A DNA stretch of 64,000 bases from Brevibacillus dissolubilis (GCF_006170445.1 NZ_VCNA01000014.1:85470-149469), one strand, 5' to 3'; shown: positions 25,030 through 34,974, numbered from the stretch's first letter. The notes: generated by a model from the sequence alone, not told the origin. Numbers and translations are program-made.

Positions 25030-25320
25030 ATGTTGAATACCCCAGTCGGGCGTCTACGCCTTGTCGGTATGATCGAAGGCATTTCTTATCTGGTACTGCT
25101 TGGAATTGCGATGCCACTCAAGTATTATGCTGATTTTCCGCAGGCTGTTAAAATTGTCGGTGCTCTTCACGGCATATTCTTCGTGCTGTTCCTGTTGGCT
25201 GTCGCTCATGTGATGATCGACCGTCGCTGGTCTCTGTTTCGCGGAGTCGGTGCGGTTGTAGCCTCCTTGATTCCTTTTGGGACGTTCGTTCTGGACAGAC
25301 AGCTTCGCAGCGAGCAATAA
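25030..25320 (+). CDS. DUF3817 membrane protein
   Basis: This 96-residue protein has three hydrophobic helices (about residues 12-30, 40-62 and 70-88). The Gly-Arg-Leu-Arg-x-Val-Gly-x-Ile-Glu-Gly-x-Ser-Tyr opening and the Gly-Ala-Leu-His-Gly segment in the second helix match DUF3817 proteins. No function is established. GAAGGAGG is an ideal ribosome site. It is monocistronic. Confidence 0.88.
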   Translation: MLNTPVGRLRLVGMIEGISYLVLLGIAMPLKYYADFPQAVKIVGALHGIFFVLFLLAVAHVMIDRRWSLFRGVGAVVASLIPFGTFVLDRQLRSEQ

Positions 25321-25328
25321 TGGATGAG

Positions 25329-25380
25329 AAAAAAAGCGCAGTGCCACAACCCCGAACAGGCTGTGACATTGCGCTTTTTT
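25329..25380. terminator. Bidirectional terminator
   Basis: AAAAAAAGCGCA pairs with TGCGCTTTTTT, with inner CACA/TGTG and CC/GG pairs. It separates the DUF3817 gene from the converging lipoprotein gene. Confidence 0.9.
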
Positions 25381-25454
25381 ATGGCGTGGGGTCTCGAATC
25401 CCCGAACTTTCTTTTTCGTCTATTCCTCTACAGGTCGGTGGCTCGTATTCAGTA

Positions 25455-26003
25455 TCATTTGCTGAATTCTATTAGGGCAACATTTAATTTTTTTATGTTC
25501 TCCTTATATTTACCGTCTGCTTTTTGTAGGGAGAAATCATTAACATTTAAGTTTCTTTCAAGATTGTAGATTTCACTAAAAACATTTTTCATTTTTTGGA
25601 CTTCAGTCACATCACTTGTATCCAATATTTCTTTAATCTTAGCAACATATTTTTTTTCATTTGCGTATAGGTTTAATATTTCCTCTTGCAAAGATTCTTC
25701 CACGATCTTGTTAAATTCATTTGGATCCCGCGCAAGATCATGTGGCAAGGATGCAGGGTTTCCTTGAAGAAAACCATCTGCCATCCCTTTTATATACAGC
25801 AGGTCATCTTGGCTGTCTGCTTCTGTCAGTTCTTTTGTGATATTCCCAACTTTAAAGAGATGTTCAGAATAATGCTCCTTGAAGATGGAGTCTAATGTAC
25901 TTGTCTTGGACTGATTATCTTGAATCACTTCAGTATCTGCCGGACTGCAGGAAATCAATAATAACACGGATATAATCAGGATATAGCTAAAATTTCTTCT
26001 CAC
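25455..26003 (-). CDS. AT-rich lipoprotein gene
   Basis: The 182-residue product has a lipoprotein signal peptide ending Leu-Leu-Ile-Ser-Cys (the Cys at about residue 19) and a mature part rich in Lys, Glu, Asp and Asn that is predicted to be helical. The start is GTG 26003, 10 bases after AAAGG; a frame open to 26054 would run into the terminator of the upstream gene. Base composition is visibly more AT-rich than all neighbours, which suggests acquisition by transfer. I do not recognise the family. Confidence 0.75.
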   Translation of the reverse strand: MRRNFSYILIISVLLLISCSPADTEVIQDNQSKTSTLDSIFKEHYSEHLFKVGNITKELTEADSQDDLLYIKGMADGFLQGNPASLPHDLARDPNEFNKIVEESLQEEILNLYANEKKYVAKIKEILDTSDVTEVQKMKNVFSEIYNLERNLNVNDFSLQKADGKYKENIKKLNVALIEFSK

Positions 26004-26039
26004 CAGATCACAGCCTTTTTCTATTATTTTAACAGGAAA

Positions 26040-26066
26040 GGCATCTGGACTCATCGTCCAAATGCC
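26040..26066 (-). terminator. Hairpin after the Ig-like membrane protein gene
   Basis: GGCATTTGGAC pairs with GTCCAGATGCC around a 5-base loop on the minus strand and is followed by a short T-rich stretch. Confidence 0.6.
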
Positions 26067-26094
26067 CTACCTCTGCTTTATCCAGGTATCTGAT

Positions 26095-27327
26095 CTAACC
26101 CCAAGGCCTGTTCGGCGGCTCATCCTGTGTCGGGGTGATCTCCCAACGTCCGTTCTGCTCGATGGCGACGTACTCCGTATGGGTTTCCTTGCCATTGCGC
26201 TTGGCTGTGATGACGATGCTGTAGCCCTCGCCTTGTGCCTTGGCTTGCTCCAAAGTGAGATAAAGTGCGCTTCTGGCTGATGAAGTCTCCATCGTCCCCC
26301 TCTCCACCTGTCCCATGTAGTGGTAATCCTGCTCCGAGGTCTTGACAGCGACTTCTCCAATATAGGCGAGCATGCCTTTGGCCAGATGTTCCTTCTCTTG
26401 ATCTTTTAGTTCGGTGAGTGCGGTCGTATCGAGGGCGACGACTTCCACCGATGTGCCGTTCTGCGGTGGGCGGAAATAGTGGTTGAGCACGGAACGGTAG
26501 AGATCAATGTCTTGATTGGCCGCGCTCGCGGTCTGAAAGGTGAACGTATGGGAGCGACGACCCGCAAGTGCTGTCACCTCTACCGTTTTCCCCGGGAGGA
26601 ACAGATCCGGAGTGAAGGTGAGCATCTTCTGGTTAAAGCCGGTCACACCTTGGATCGGGATCGTCAGGTCATCGGCATACTGTACCATCAGCCCACCGCT
26701 GTCTGACTCCTCTTCAAAAGTAACGGTAATGGACTCATGCAGCGGTACATGGACGGCACCATTGGCCGGATACGTAGAAGTTACCCAAGAATAATCGAGA
26801 TATTTATCATAGCCATACAGAAGCAGTACCAGACTGGCAATCACGGTGAGTGCGATCCCAGCTTGTTTTTTGTTCAGGCGGTCGGATGATTCTTTGCTGC
26901 TGAGCATACGAAGCATGTGACCAATTACAACAATTGATAATGTGAGCAGTATGATATGCGGCAGCATCATCAGGATGCCCCCGTGTGCCGGGTTCGTGAT
27001 CATGGTCTCAGCGATCGCTCTTCCATAAAAAGTGATGTTGAGTATGATCGGCATGATTTGGGCTAATGCCATGAATATCATCCCGAGAACACCGATGATC
27101 AGCAGGCTTTTGCGCCAGATGCCTGTCAAGACTGGAAGCAGTAATCCCCCTATGAGTGTCACTCCTCCACCGCCTATGGCGAGCATCCCCCAGAGTGTAA
27201 TCTCCCCTTCTGTCTCCTGTCCCAGCACGTACCATGAAAACAGCGGAACATAGCAAGTCCCCACAATGACCGATAGAATCCCTGTTGCCATGATCCAAGC
27301 AAATGTACGTCTGAATAAACCTTCCAT
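26095..27327 (-). CDS. Membrane protein with Ig-like (Big_5/SbsA-type) domain
   Basis: This 410-residue protein has an N-terminal part of about five or six transmembrane helices (residues 5-190), then an extracytoplasmic region. The latter starts with Tyr-Pro-Ala-Asn-Gly-Ala-Val-His-Val-Pro and Ile-Thr-Val-Thr-Phe, the signature of SbsA/Big_5 Ig-like domains (about 195-290). A C-terminal domain of about 115 residues of unknown type follows. ATG 27327 follows AAGGGTGAGG. A sensory or wall-associated role is possible, but no function can be named. Confidence 0.75.
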   Translation of the reverse strand: MEGLFRRTFAWIMATGILSVIVGTCYVPLFSWYVLGQETEGEITLWGMLAIGGGGVTLIGGLLLPVLTGIWRKSLLIIGVLGMIFMALAQIMPIILNITFYGRAIAETMITNPAHGGILMMLPHIILLTLSIVVIGHMLRMLSSKESSDRLNKKQAGIALTVIASLVLLLYGYDKYLDYSWVTSTYPANGAVHVPLHESITVTFEEESDSGGLMVQYADDLTIPIQGVTGFNQKMLTFTPDLFLPGKTVEVTALAGRRSHTFTFQTASAANQDIDLYRSVLNHYFRPPQNGTSVEVVALDTTALTELKDQEKEHLAKGMLAYIGEVAVKTSEQDYHYMGQVERGTMETSSARSALYLTLEQAKAQGEGYSIVITAKRNGKETHTEYVAIEQNGRWEITPTQDEPPNRPWG

Positions 27328-27474
27328 CCCCCTCACCCTTTCTATGTATTTTGGGTGTTTTATCCATTCATGTATGACGGATCGAGATTCCAAATCGTTA
27401 CAATCAAGACAGAAAAAAGAGCACTTCCGTCTTGGGAAATGCTCGTGTAGCATAGATGCCGGCAAAATAAGATC

Positions 27475-27510
27475 AGCCCGTCGAACGAATCGAACGGGCT
27501 TTTGGGCTTT
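27475..27510. terminator. Hairpin downstream of the dCache chemoreceptor gene
   Basis: AGCCCGTCGA and TCGAACGGGCT form a stem. On the plus strand it is followed by TTTTGGGCTTTT, on the minus strand by a poorer T run. Confidence 0.6.
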
Positions 27511-27530
27511 TGATATGGTTTGATACGGCT

Positions 27531-29486
27531 TTATTTTAACTGAAAACGGCTGATCAGCTGCTGCAGGTCCTCCGCCATCTGAGCGAGTACACTGGCAGAC
27601 ACCGTGATCTCTTCCATCGTAGCCAGCTGCTCCTCGGTGGAGGCAGAGATATTTTGCAGGACAGAGGAATTCGTCTCGCTCACTGCTTCGATCTGACGAA
27701 TCACAACCACGACATCCTCAGCACCGACAGCCAGCTGTTGGACAGCCGTGGTGACTTCTTGAATCTGTGTGGTGACATCGCTGACCGCAAATGAAATCTG
27801 ACCAAAGGAATCACCCGCGGTCTGCACCGCTTTGATCCCCTCTGCGACCTCTTCCGTTCCAGCTTCCATGGAGCGGACAGCCTGGCTGGTTTCTTGTTGG
27901 ATCGTGGTGATCAGTTCCGTGATTTTGGCTGCGGATTGGGTGGATTGTTCCGCCAGCTTGCGGACTTCATCAGCAACCACCGCAAAACCACGGCCATGCT
28001 CTCCGGCACGTGCTGCTTCGATCGCTGCATTGAGTGCCAGCAGGTTGGTCTGATTGGAGATATCGGTGATGGCACCGACGATGGCACCGATCTGTTGGGA
28101 ACGCTCGCCTAAGCCTTTGACGATCCGCTCCAGTTCACGAACCGTTTTGTTGACGGATTGCATCTGGCTGATCGCGGTGTGGATGGCCTGGTTACCTTCT
28201 TCTGTTTTCTGAAGCGCTTCCATTGCATTAGAGGACACGCTTCGTGCATTGGAGGCAATCTGCTGTACGCCGACAGACATATCACCCATGGTATCTGCTG
28301 TCTGTTGCATGCTGCGGACCTGTGTCTCCGAGCCGCTTGCCACTTCTTGAATCGTCGTGGTGATCTGCTCACTTGCCATGCTGGACTGCTCGGCACTTGC
28401 GATCATTTCCTCGGAGGAAGCGGCAAGCTGTGTTGATTTGTCATTGATGTTCATCAGAACGGCTTGCAGGGAGTCGGCCATCTGATTGAAGCTACCGGCC
28501 AATTGTCCGATTTCGTCACGGGACTTGCTCTCTACCCGCTTCGTCAAATCACCCTGTGCAACCAGCTTGGTCGTATCGTTGAGCTTACCCAATGGAACGA
28601 CAATTGAGCGGATGACGAAGTAGTTCTGCACCATGGCATACAAGAACAGCACACCCAGCACAATCCATGATGCGGTCAAAATCGGTTGGGCAGATTTGTC
28701 CGCTTCTTCTTCATACATGGTACCCATGATCTTCCAGTTAGTCAGAGAGTTGGTAGCAAAAAACAGCATCTTTGCCTTGCCTTCCAGCTGGTAGGAGAAT
28801 TCCCCGCTGATGCCGGAATAGACTTGCTCTGCGGCATCTCCCGTCATCTTTTTGCCTGTTTCGGTCGGGTGAACCAGAAAGTTCCTTTCTTTATCCACCA
28901 ACATGACATAACCTTCACGCCCTACCTGAAGGCGGCTGATCGGTTCGGACAGATGATCCAGATTCAGATCAATCGCCATGACAAATCGATTGGACATATC
29001 GGTTTTGGCAATCGTGATCTGCTGGTTGCCAGACTGCTCATCCTTGTACGGCTCTGACATGACGACCGTCCGTCTTTCTACAGCTTGTTCATACCACTTC
29101 TGCTTGGTACCTTCATAGCTGTCAGGTTTTGGATGATCACCAGCCTGTATGAGTCGACCGTCTGGATAAACAATATAGACATTGCTGACCTCACTGTGGT
29201 TTTGCTGGTAACGCTTGATGGATTCCAGTCTGCTTTGGTCCAGATCATTCTCAGCTGCTTCTTCAACCAGTTCATTAATTTCTTTGATTTTAGGGGAAAT
29301 TAAACTGGTGACAAGTTGATCGACCAAAACAACGGTTTGGCGGGCACCCTGCAGAATTTCATCCTGTACGCGTTCTTTTGAAATGTAATAAGAAATCCCT
29401 GCAATCGATAAACTCGGCAGCAGAAACAAGATCGTGCAGGCCACGATCAGCTTTGTCTTCACGGACAGTTGTAAGTGTCTTAGCAT
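27531..29486 (-). CDS. Methyl-accepting chemotaxis protein with dCache sensor
   Basis: This 651-residue chemoreceptor has a transmembrane helix (about 8-30), a periplasmic-type dCache domain (about 35-275), a second helix (about 280-300), HAMP (about 302-355) and a signalling domain. The tip shows [21 protein letters not shown]. dCache domains commonly bind amino acids or other small ligands, and the Tyr-x-Asp-Glu-Gln-Ser-Gly segment is typical of amino-acid sensors, but the ligand is not determined. The start at 29486 has GGAGTG about 10 bases upstream. Confidence 0.93.
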   Translation of the reverse strand: MLRHLQLSVKTKLIVACTILFLLPSLSIAGISYYISKERVQDEILQGARQTVVLVDQLVTSLISPKIKEINELVEEAAENDLDQSRLESIKRYQQNHSEVSNVYIVYPDGRLIQAGDHPKPDSYEGTKQKWYEQAVERRTVVMSEPYKDEQSGNQQITIAKTDMSNRFVMAIDLNLDHLSEPISRLQVGREGYVMLVDKERNFLVHPTETGKKMTGDAAEQVYSGISGEFSYQLEGKAKMLFFATNSLTNWKIMGTMYEEEADKSAQPILTASWIVLGVLFLYAMVQNYFVIRSIVVPLGKLNDTTKLVAQGDLTKRVESKSRDEIGQLAGSFNQMADSLQAVLMNINDKSTQLAASSEEMIASAEQSSMASEQITTTIQEVASGSETQVRSMQQTADTMGDMSVGVQQIASNARSVSSNAMEALQKTEEGNQAIHTAISQMQSVNKTVRELERIVKGLGERSQQIGAIVGAITDISNQTNLLALNAAIEAARAGEHGRGFAVVADEVRKLAEQSTQSAAKITELITTIQQETSQAVRSMEAGTEEVAEGIKAVQTAGDSFGQISFAVSDVTTQIQEVTTAVQQLAVGAEDVVVVIRQIEAVSETNSSVLQNISASTEEQLATMEEITVSASVLAQMAEDLQQLISRFQLK

Positions 29487-29629
29487 GAATAATACGCACT
29501 CCATCCTTACCCCAAATTTAGCTAGCGCTTTTAATGTACTACCCTTGTTTCAACCTAAATAAAACTTTTAAAAACACTTTGAAAAAAGTAGGCTTCTATT
29601 TCCAAAATGGCAACAGTGAGGGAACATGT

Positions 29630-30322
29630 ATGAGGAAACTACGTTATATGCTGCTGGGCTGTTCACTTCTTTGGCTTTTTCTCTTGGCGGCACCGTCTTG
29701 GGCTGCGCCGACGCCATCTCCGGATATCAAGCCCAGCTCGTCAAAACAGGTGAGACTATATATTAATCTCTGGCATAATCGAGTGTTTTTGATGACAACG
29801 GAGGGAGAGATTTTACAATCCTTCCGTCTGTCTCCTGGGACAAAGGATACACCGTCCCCAGTCGGCTCCTTCAAGGTCATCTACAAAGCAAAGGATTGGG
29901 GCGGTGGCTTCGGTTCCCGCTGGCTGGGTCTGAATGTCACGTGGGGCAATTATGGGATTCATGGCACAAATCGGCCCAAGCTGATCGGCAAGTATGTCTC
30001 CCACGGCTGCTTTCGGATGCGAAACAGGGATATTGAACAGCTGTATGAGCACGTCCCCGTCGGCACCCCTGTCACCATCGACGGCCCCATCATGGGACAT
30101 GAAGATCTAACCTATCGGATTCTCGTCCCCGGCTCCAAAGGTGCATTGGTTGTTCTCGTGCAGAACCGTTTACGTGCTGCCGGTTATTATCAGGGAGCCT
30201 GTCACGGTATTTTTGATAAGCGTACCGAAAAAGCCATCTTCCGGTTTCAAAAAGCAGAAGGTCTGGAGCAATCCGGTCAAATCCACCCGGTCGACCTGCA
30301 GCACCTTGGGATTATCGATTAA
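29630..30322 (+). CDS. Secreted L,D-transpeptidase with peptidoglycan-binding domain
   Basis: This 230-residue protein has a signal peptide (about 1-23), a YkuD L,D-transpeptidase domain (about 38-155) and a C-terminal PG_binding_1 domain (about 165-228). The catalytic motif is complete: His-Gly-Thr-Asn, then [12 protein letters not shown]. Such enzymes form 3-3 cross-links or attach proteins to peptidoglycan, resisting beta-lactams of the penicillin type. The start follows GAGGG. It is 23 bases ahead of an amidase gene and probably co-transcribed with it. Confidence 0.93.
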   Translation: MRKLRYMLLGCSLLWLFLLAAPSWAAPTPSPDIKPSSSKQVRLYINLWHNRVFLMTTEGEILQSFRLSPGTKDTPSPVGSFKVIYKAKDWGGGFGSRWLGLNVTWGNYGIHGTNRPKLIGKYVSHGCFRMRNRDIEQLYEHVPVGTPVTIDGPIMGHEDLTYRILVPGSKGALVVLVQNRLRAAGYYQGACHGIFDKRTEKAIFRFQKAEGLEQSGQIHPVDLQHLGIID

Positions 30323-30345
30323 TCCACACCAAAGGACTGATTGAT

Positions 30346-31092
30346 GTGCACAAACGTATCTGGAACCTCGTACTCCTGTTCACGCTCAGCACGATTCATC
30401 CTGTGTCCGCTCATCCGGCCCGTCCCTCTTTTGATGTCATCATTGACGTAGGTCACGGGGGTGTCGATGGCGGTGCTGTTGAGGCAAATGTATACGAAAA
30501 GCATATTAATCTGGCGGTAGCCAAGCTGCTTTATGATGAAATGGACAAAGCGGGGTATCAGGTCATCCTCAACCGTGCTGATGATCATGCTCTCAGTGAA
30601 GACAACCGCTGGCTCCGTACGAATTCCCGTCATATCAAGGATTTGGCCCAGCGCAAGCATCTGGCGATAGAGCTTGCTCCCAAGGTGATGATCAGCCTGC
30701 ATGCCAACGTAGCGTCCAATTCATCTGCCCGCGGTCCCAATGTGCTGTATCAGCGCAACAATCAAAGCCTGATGCTGGCGGATATCATCCAACACTCGCT
30801 CAACCGGCTGTATGGGATCAAGCACCGAGAGCCAGTCAAAGGACGCCCCTACTACCTGCTGAACCAATCGGTCTGTCCGACGGTGATTGTCGAGATGGGT
30901 TATCTCACCAACCCTGGTGACCGACAGGCGCTGATAACGCCAGAGCATCAGGTGAAGCTGGCTAAGAGCATTCGGGATGCGGTCGATGAGTATTTTCTGC
31001 TAGTCGGCGGACTTGGACAAGAGCCGCAGGAACCATCATTCTGGGCTACTCTCCTGCATCGTCTGCTGGAGTGGGTAGCTGTCAGTGATTAG
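30346..31092 (+). CDS. CwlD-like N-acetylmuramoyl-L-alanine amidase
   Basis: This 248-residue Amidase_3 enzyme has a signal peptide (about 1-22). The zinc ligands can be placed at His37 (Asp-Val-Gly-His-Gly-Gly), Glu51 and His119 (Ser-Leu-His-Ala-Asn), with the catalytic glutamate Glu183 (Ile-Val-Glu-Met-Gly-Tyr). Length and order match CwlD, which starts muramic-lactam formation in spore cortex, though other wall roles cannot be excluded. Translation starts at GTG 30346, 9 bases after AAAGGA. A strong terminator closes the two-gene unit. Confidence 0.9.
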   Translation: MHKRIWNLVLLFTLSTIHPVSAHPARPSFDVIIDVGHGGVDGGAVEANVYEKHINLAVAKLLYDEMDKAGYQVILNRADDHALSEDNRWLRTNSRHIKDLAQRKHLAIELAPKVMISLHANVASNSSARGPNVLYQRNNQSLMLADIIQHSLNRLYGIKHREPVKGRPYYLLNQSVCPTVIVEMGYLTNPGDRQALITPEHQVKLAKSIRDAVDEYFLLVGGLGQEPQEPSFWATLLHRLLEWVAVSD

Positions 31093-31111
31093 CATTCTCT
31101 TTCCAAACACA

Positions 31112-31154
31112 TGCCCCAAAAAGACGCCAGTGATGCCTGCGCGTCTTTTTGGCA
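31112..31154 (+). terminator. Terminator of the transpeptidase-amidase operon
   Basis: TGCCCCAAAAAGACGC pairs with GCGTCTTTTTGGCA around a 13-base loop, followed by TATTTT. Confidence 0.9.
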
Positions 31155-31295
31155 TATTTTAGTCACCTTATTTTTTTTAATTTACTCTTCATTTTTTAGT
31201 GTTTTACAGGTATGTTGGATATATTAGGAACGTTTATACTTTATAATGAAGGGTAAATAAATATGAATAATATACACTGGCAGGAAGGGGTCATT

Positions 31296-32843
31296 ATGAG
31301 TAAAGCATTATCGCTGAGATCGGTGATCGTCGGACTCAATCTACTATGTGTACTGATTCTTTCATGCGGCGGTATTTTCGGTTTTTATCAGATGACCACT
31401 AGCCATCTGCTGGAGCATACTCTTGAAGTTAATTCCGCTTACTCCAAAAAACTTGCCAAAACGACTGAATATACATTTTCCACCATGCAGCAAAACATGG
31501 AGACACTTGCCCCTGAAATCGCAAAACGGTTTTACAAGACAGATGAACTCCAGCAAATGATAGATCTCTCATTAAAATCAAACAATTACTATAATTCCGC
31601 TTTTGTGGCCGACGCCAACGGGCAGGTCATTGTCACTTCTCCTCAAATCGGACTCAGGGGAGTTGTCCTCTCTTCCATAGGGGCCAAGCAAGCCTTGAAG
31701 GAGAGACGTTTTCTCATATCTGAGCCTTACATGGGAGCCACCGGCCGATTCATTATTCTGGTCTCACAACCACTCTGGGATCAAAATGGAACGTATCTCG
31801 GCTTTATCGGCGGCACAATCTATCTGGAATACGATAATATCATCAAAAATCTACTCGGTACTCACTTTTCAAAAGATGGCTCGTACGTTTTCGTCGTCGA
31901 TGACAAGGGGCGGTTGATCTTTCACCCTGATCAGCAGCGGGTAGGCGAAGTCGTCAAGGAGAATACCGTGGTGCAACAACTTCTGCTAGGGAAAGAAGGT
32001 ACTCTTGAGACAACCAATTCACGGGGAATCAAGATGCTGACTGGTTATTCCTATGTCCCCATCAGCAAATGGGGAATTGTAGCTCAAACCCCGTTGGCCG
32101 ATACGATGGAGCCTCTCTACCGAACCCTGTTCTTCCTGATCGCCTATTCCTTTCCAGTGCTGATCCTTGTCATCGTACTAACCATCGTCATCTCGAACAA
32201 AATCACCCAGCCGCTGAAAGTGCTTGCTGATTTTTCTGATAAGGTGATTCGTTCCGATAATCAAAACATGCTCAAACTCCCCGATCAGGTCAGTACTTGG
32301 TATTATGAAGCCAAACAACTGAAAAAGGCTTCTGAAATGATGCTTTGGGTGCTTCAGGAACGGGCGAAACAATCGCTAACCGACTCACTGACCGGACTGA
32401 TGAACAGGCGCGGGGCCGATAAGCTGATATTTAAATGGATCACACATGCCAAGCCATTCACGCTGGCGATCATTGATATTGATGAGTTCAAATCTGTCAA
32501 TGATACCTACGGCCATCAAAAGGGCGATGAGGTACTGCAATTCGTCACCAATGTTCTGAAGGAGAATGTACGTGAGGGAGATGTATGCTGCCGCTATGGT
32601 GGAGAAGAATTCCTCGTGCTCCTCCCCAATACCAGCGGGGAAGAAGCTTTTGCCCTCATTGAAACCATACGCCTACGGTTTAGTATCATGCCAAATCCCA
32701 CTGGTCGATCTATTACAATCTCCTCGGGAATCAGCGAATACCCGAATACCGCTTCGACTGCCGAAGAACTCTTTTCGCTTGCTGATGCCGCTTTGTATCA
32801 GGCAAAAGAGGGCGGTCGAAATCGGACGGTACTGTCGAAGTAA
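31296..32843 (+). CDS. Diguanylate cyclase with dCache sensor
   Basis: This 515-residue membrane enzyme makes the second messenger cyclic di-GMP. A helix (about 8-30), a dCache extracytoplasmic domain (about 35-270), a second helix (about 275-300), a linker and a GGDEF domain (about 350-513) are seen. The active-site motif is Gly-Gly-Glu-Glu-Phe, and five residues ahead is Arg-Glu-Gly-Asp, the inhibitory RxxD site. Asp-Ser-Leu-Thr-Gly-Leu-x-Asn-Arg-Arg opens the domain. The start at 31296 follows GGAAGGGG; the leader is AT-rich with a TATAAT at 31242 but no good -35. Confidence 0.93.
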   Translation: MSKALSLRSVIVGLNLLCVLILSCGGIFGFYQMTTSHLLEHTLEVNSAYSKKLAKTTEYTFSTMQQNMETLAPEIAKRFYKTDELQQMIDLSLKSNNYYNSAFVADANGQVIVTSPQIGLRGVVLSSIGAKQALKERRFLISEPYMGATGRFIILVSQPLWDQNGTYLGFIGGTIYLEYDNIIKNLLGTHFSKDGSYVFVVDDKGRLIFHPDQQRVGEVVKENTVVQQLLLGKEGTLETTNSRGIKMLTGYSYVPISKWGIVAQTPLADTMEPLYRTLFFLIAYSFPVLILVIVLTIVISNKITQPLKVLADFSDKVIRSDNQNMLKLPDQVSTWYYEAKQLKKASEMMLWVLQERAKQSLTDSLTGLMNRRGADKLIFKWITHAKPFTLAIIDIDEFKSVNDTYGHQKGDEVLQFVTNVLKENVREGDVCCRYGGEEFLVLLPNTSGEEAFALIETIRLRFSIMPNPTGRSITISSGISEYPNTASTAEELFSLADAALYQAKEGGRNRTVLSK

Positions 32844-32926
32844 AGGAAGCGCCGTCTGTGGGATGGTCTGTGGTTAAGAACTCGGATCAGTAAGAGTATC
32901 CTAATATGTCACATCGTTTGTAAATC

Positions 32927-32976
32927 AAAAAGAAGCCGGTTCTTCCCATTTAAAAGGGAGATCGGCTTCTTTTTGG
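32927..32976. terminator. Bidirectional terminator
   Basis: AAAAAGAAGCCGG and CGGCTTCTTTTT with an inner TTCCC/GGGA stem. It ends the cyclase gene. Confidence 0.92.
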
Positions 32977-33043
32977 TTTTGCTTCTTGTCTTTTAACTAT
33001 CTTTGATCTTTCCTTTCCCATTCACACCCGGAGAGGCTGAAGC

Positions 33044-33847
33044 CTAACCTGTGATGAATGACTTCCTCACCCGTCCCCAGAATGGGAGCTTTTTGTATCG
33101 GGCGAATTTGACTTTATTCTGTCCCACTACACAGACGATCGAGCGGATATCTGTCCAGACCGCTTGTTCACGGTCGAGACCAATCATCACTTCCGGGTTC
33201 ATCATAATCAGCTCCACCTGGTGGTGCTTCGGCAAAACCAATGAGCTGTTGATCGTACGGTACGTCTGGTTATTAATCGAGGCAATCTCCGAGAGCTGAA
33301 TCCCCTCCAGCGACGGATGTACAATCGCTCCGTTGACCGCTTTGTTGTAGGCGGTACTGCCTGATGGCGAGGAGACGATCAGTCCGTCGCCGCGGAAGGT
33401 CTCGAATTCTTCGCCATTGATGTATACCGCTACTACCAGTGTCGATAGGCTGTTATTGCGTAGAACCATCTCGTTTAACGCCCATTTGTACAGAACCTCT
33501 CCGTCTCGCTTATGAAATTCGCAGTCAACCGTCGGGTACTCCGCGATGAATGGCTCGACATTTTCTAATGCCAGTACAAAATCATCCAGCTCCTCTGGCC
33601 GCCAATCCGCATAAAAACCGAGGTGTCCTGTATGTATGCCTACATAGGAGGGAGAAAAGCCATACTGATGCACCGCCTCCAACAGCGTCCCATCCCCCCC
33701 GATGGAAAGCACCAGATCGGGCTGTTCTTCTCCGTTATTTTCAATCAAGGTAAAAGGCCGCGTGGAACTAGCCCGTAATTTTTCACGTAGCAGCCTGTCC
33801 ACTTCGCGGGTATTGTCGTCGTCGCGTAGTACCGTGGCTATTTTCAT
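33044..33847 (-). CDS. nadK: NAD kinase
   Basis: This enzyme phosphorylates NAD to NADP. The 267-residue protein shows the substrate motif Ser-Ile-Gly-Gly-Asp-Gly-Thr-Leu-Leu, Leu-Asn-Glu-Met-Val-Leu-Arg and Gly-Asp-Gly-Leu-Ile-Val-Ser-Ser-Pro-Ser-Gly-Ser-Thr-Ala-Tyr. Two starts are possible, ATG 33847 (11 bases after AAGGG) and ATG 33868 (7 bases after GAGG). The first gives the usual N terminus, a beta strand straight away. It is of the shorter PpnKB-type found alongside a second copy in some Bacillales. Confidence 0.95.
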   Translation of the reverse strand: MKIATVLRDDDNTREVDRLLREKLRASSTRPFTLIENNGEEQPDLVLSIGGDGTLLEAVHQYGFSPSYVGIHTGHLGFYADWRPEELDDFVLALENVEPFIAEYPTVDCEFHKRDGEVLYKWALNEMVLRNNSLSTLVVAVYINGEEFETFRGDGLIVSSPSGSTAYNKAVNGAIVHPSLEGIQLSEIASINNQTYRTINSSLVLPKHHQVELIMMNPEVMIGLDREQAVWTDIRSIVCVVGQNKVKFARYKKLPFWGRVRKSFITG

Positions 33848-34020
33848 GGTTTTTCGTACCCTTTCCATTCCTTTTCCTCATCATACCATAGATAACAGGA
33901 TGATACCGCCTGTGGCTTACAGAATGGGCGAATATAGCGTTTTCATCAGCTTGTTCCGATACGTATGCTGTACAGAATCAAATCTGCATGCCATTTGACT
34001 CTGGAAAGGACGTGACGATC

Positions 34021-34386
34021 ATGCCCCCTCGCCGTTGGATTCTCGTTTCGCTGCGAAGACGCCGCCTGTTTCTGTTCGAAGGTGACCGGGTGATCCGTAA
34101 CTATCCCGTCGGCCTCGGAAGGACAGCGACCCAGACACCGCGAGGCGAATTCAAGATCATCAACAAGGTCCCCTGGCCTGACAGCTATCCAGGTGGCCCG
34201 CTCACCGTCTATGGAACGTTCTGGATGGGTCTGAGCGCACCTCATTATGGCATACACGGCACCAACAATCCCGCCTCCATCGGCAAATATGTCTCACACG
34301 GCTGCATTCGGATGTACAACCGGGATGTCGAGCAGCTGGCTTCTCTGGTCTCCATCGGCACAGAGGTCAAAATCCGTCCCAATTAA
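34021..34386 (+). CDS. Minimal L,D-transpeptidase without signal peptide
   Basis: This 121-residue protein consists of a YkuD domain only. The core is complete: [21 protein letters not shown]. No signal peptide or membrane helix is visible from either ATG 34021 or ATG 33988, and the N terminus is Arg-rich. That is odd for a wall enzyme; it may act inside the mother cell on the forespore wall or leave by another route. AAAGGA precedes ATG 34021. Confidence 0.88.
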   Translation: MPPRRWILVSLRRRRLFLFEGDRVIRNYPVGLGRTATQTPRGEFKIINKVPWPDSYPGGPLTVYGTFWMGLSAPHYGIHGTNNPASIGKYVSHGCIRMYNRDVEQLASLVSIGTEVKIRPN

Positions 34387-34441
34387 ACAGAGAACAGACA
34401 CTGCCAGTCACTATGTCCCGCTCCCCCGGTGAGCACCAATG

Positions 34442-34490
34442 AAAAAGACAGGCAGGTACGCATCAACAGCGTGACCTCCTGTCTTTTTTA
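34442..34490. terminator. Bidirectional terminator
   Basis: AAAAAGACAGG pairs with CCTGTCTTTTTT; inner AGGT/ACCT and CGC/GCG pairs extend the stem. Confidence 0.92.
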
Positions 34491-34557
34491 GAGGGGGGTG
34501 CCGTCTGCCCTCAGCCCTCGTCATGGCATGAGAGGAGCAGCAGTCATCCAGACCCGC

Positions 34558-34974
34558 TTAGGTAAAGATCGGGCTCTTCTCCACTCTGGACAGCACTTCC
34601 TGCGCTTTTTGAATCCAAGCCTGATCCAGTGCTGCATCTTCATCAATCGGCTCTTGGAACTGGTTTAACAGCGGTGCGGCATATTGGCTGCTGTAGTACC
34701 CGATATCCTCTTCATTTCCTGTCCGGTACACATGGCGCAAGACGAAGGGCGTCCCAAACTCAATCAACGCCTGGCTGTCGTCGAGCTCCCCATCCCGCAC
34801 TTCAACCGGGATGCGGATGAATACCATCGCTTTATCATCCAGTTGGCGATCCAGATAACCTTTGTCATAATCCCAGTTGGCGAGGGTGAACTCTTCCTGG
34901 CCGAGATGCTCCTTGGCCTCGCCGAATGTGGTCTGTTTGCCTTCGATTGCGGAACGCATGATATGCATAGACAT
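34558..34974 (-). CDS. YugN-like family protein
   Basis: This protein (about 138 residues) resembles Bacillus YugN. A central Trp-Asp-Tyr-Asp-Lys-Gly-Tyr-Leu-Asp segment and the Val-Phe-Ile-Arg-Ile-Pro-Val strand are followed by an Arg-His-Val-Tyr loop. No membrane helix is seen. Function is not known. Three closely spaced ATG codons (34986, 34974, 34968) have G-rich sites; the middle one is chosen but the exact start is unsure. Confidence 0.78.
   Translation of the reverse strand: MSMHIMRSAIEGKQTTFGEAKEHLGQEEFTLANWDYDKGYLDRQLDDKAMVFIRIPVEVRDGELDDSQALIEFGTPFVLRHVYRTGNEEDIGYYSSQYAAPLLNQFQEPIDEDAALDQAWIQKAQEVLSRVEKSPIFT

Noticed and set aside
25386..25402. A tRNA-like T arm
   Set aside because: Only about 17 bases fit, with one extra base in the loop; no other tRNA arms are near.
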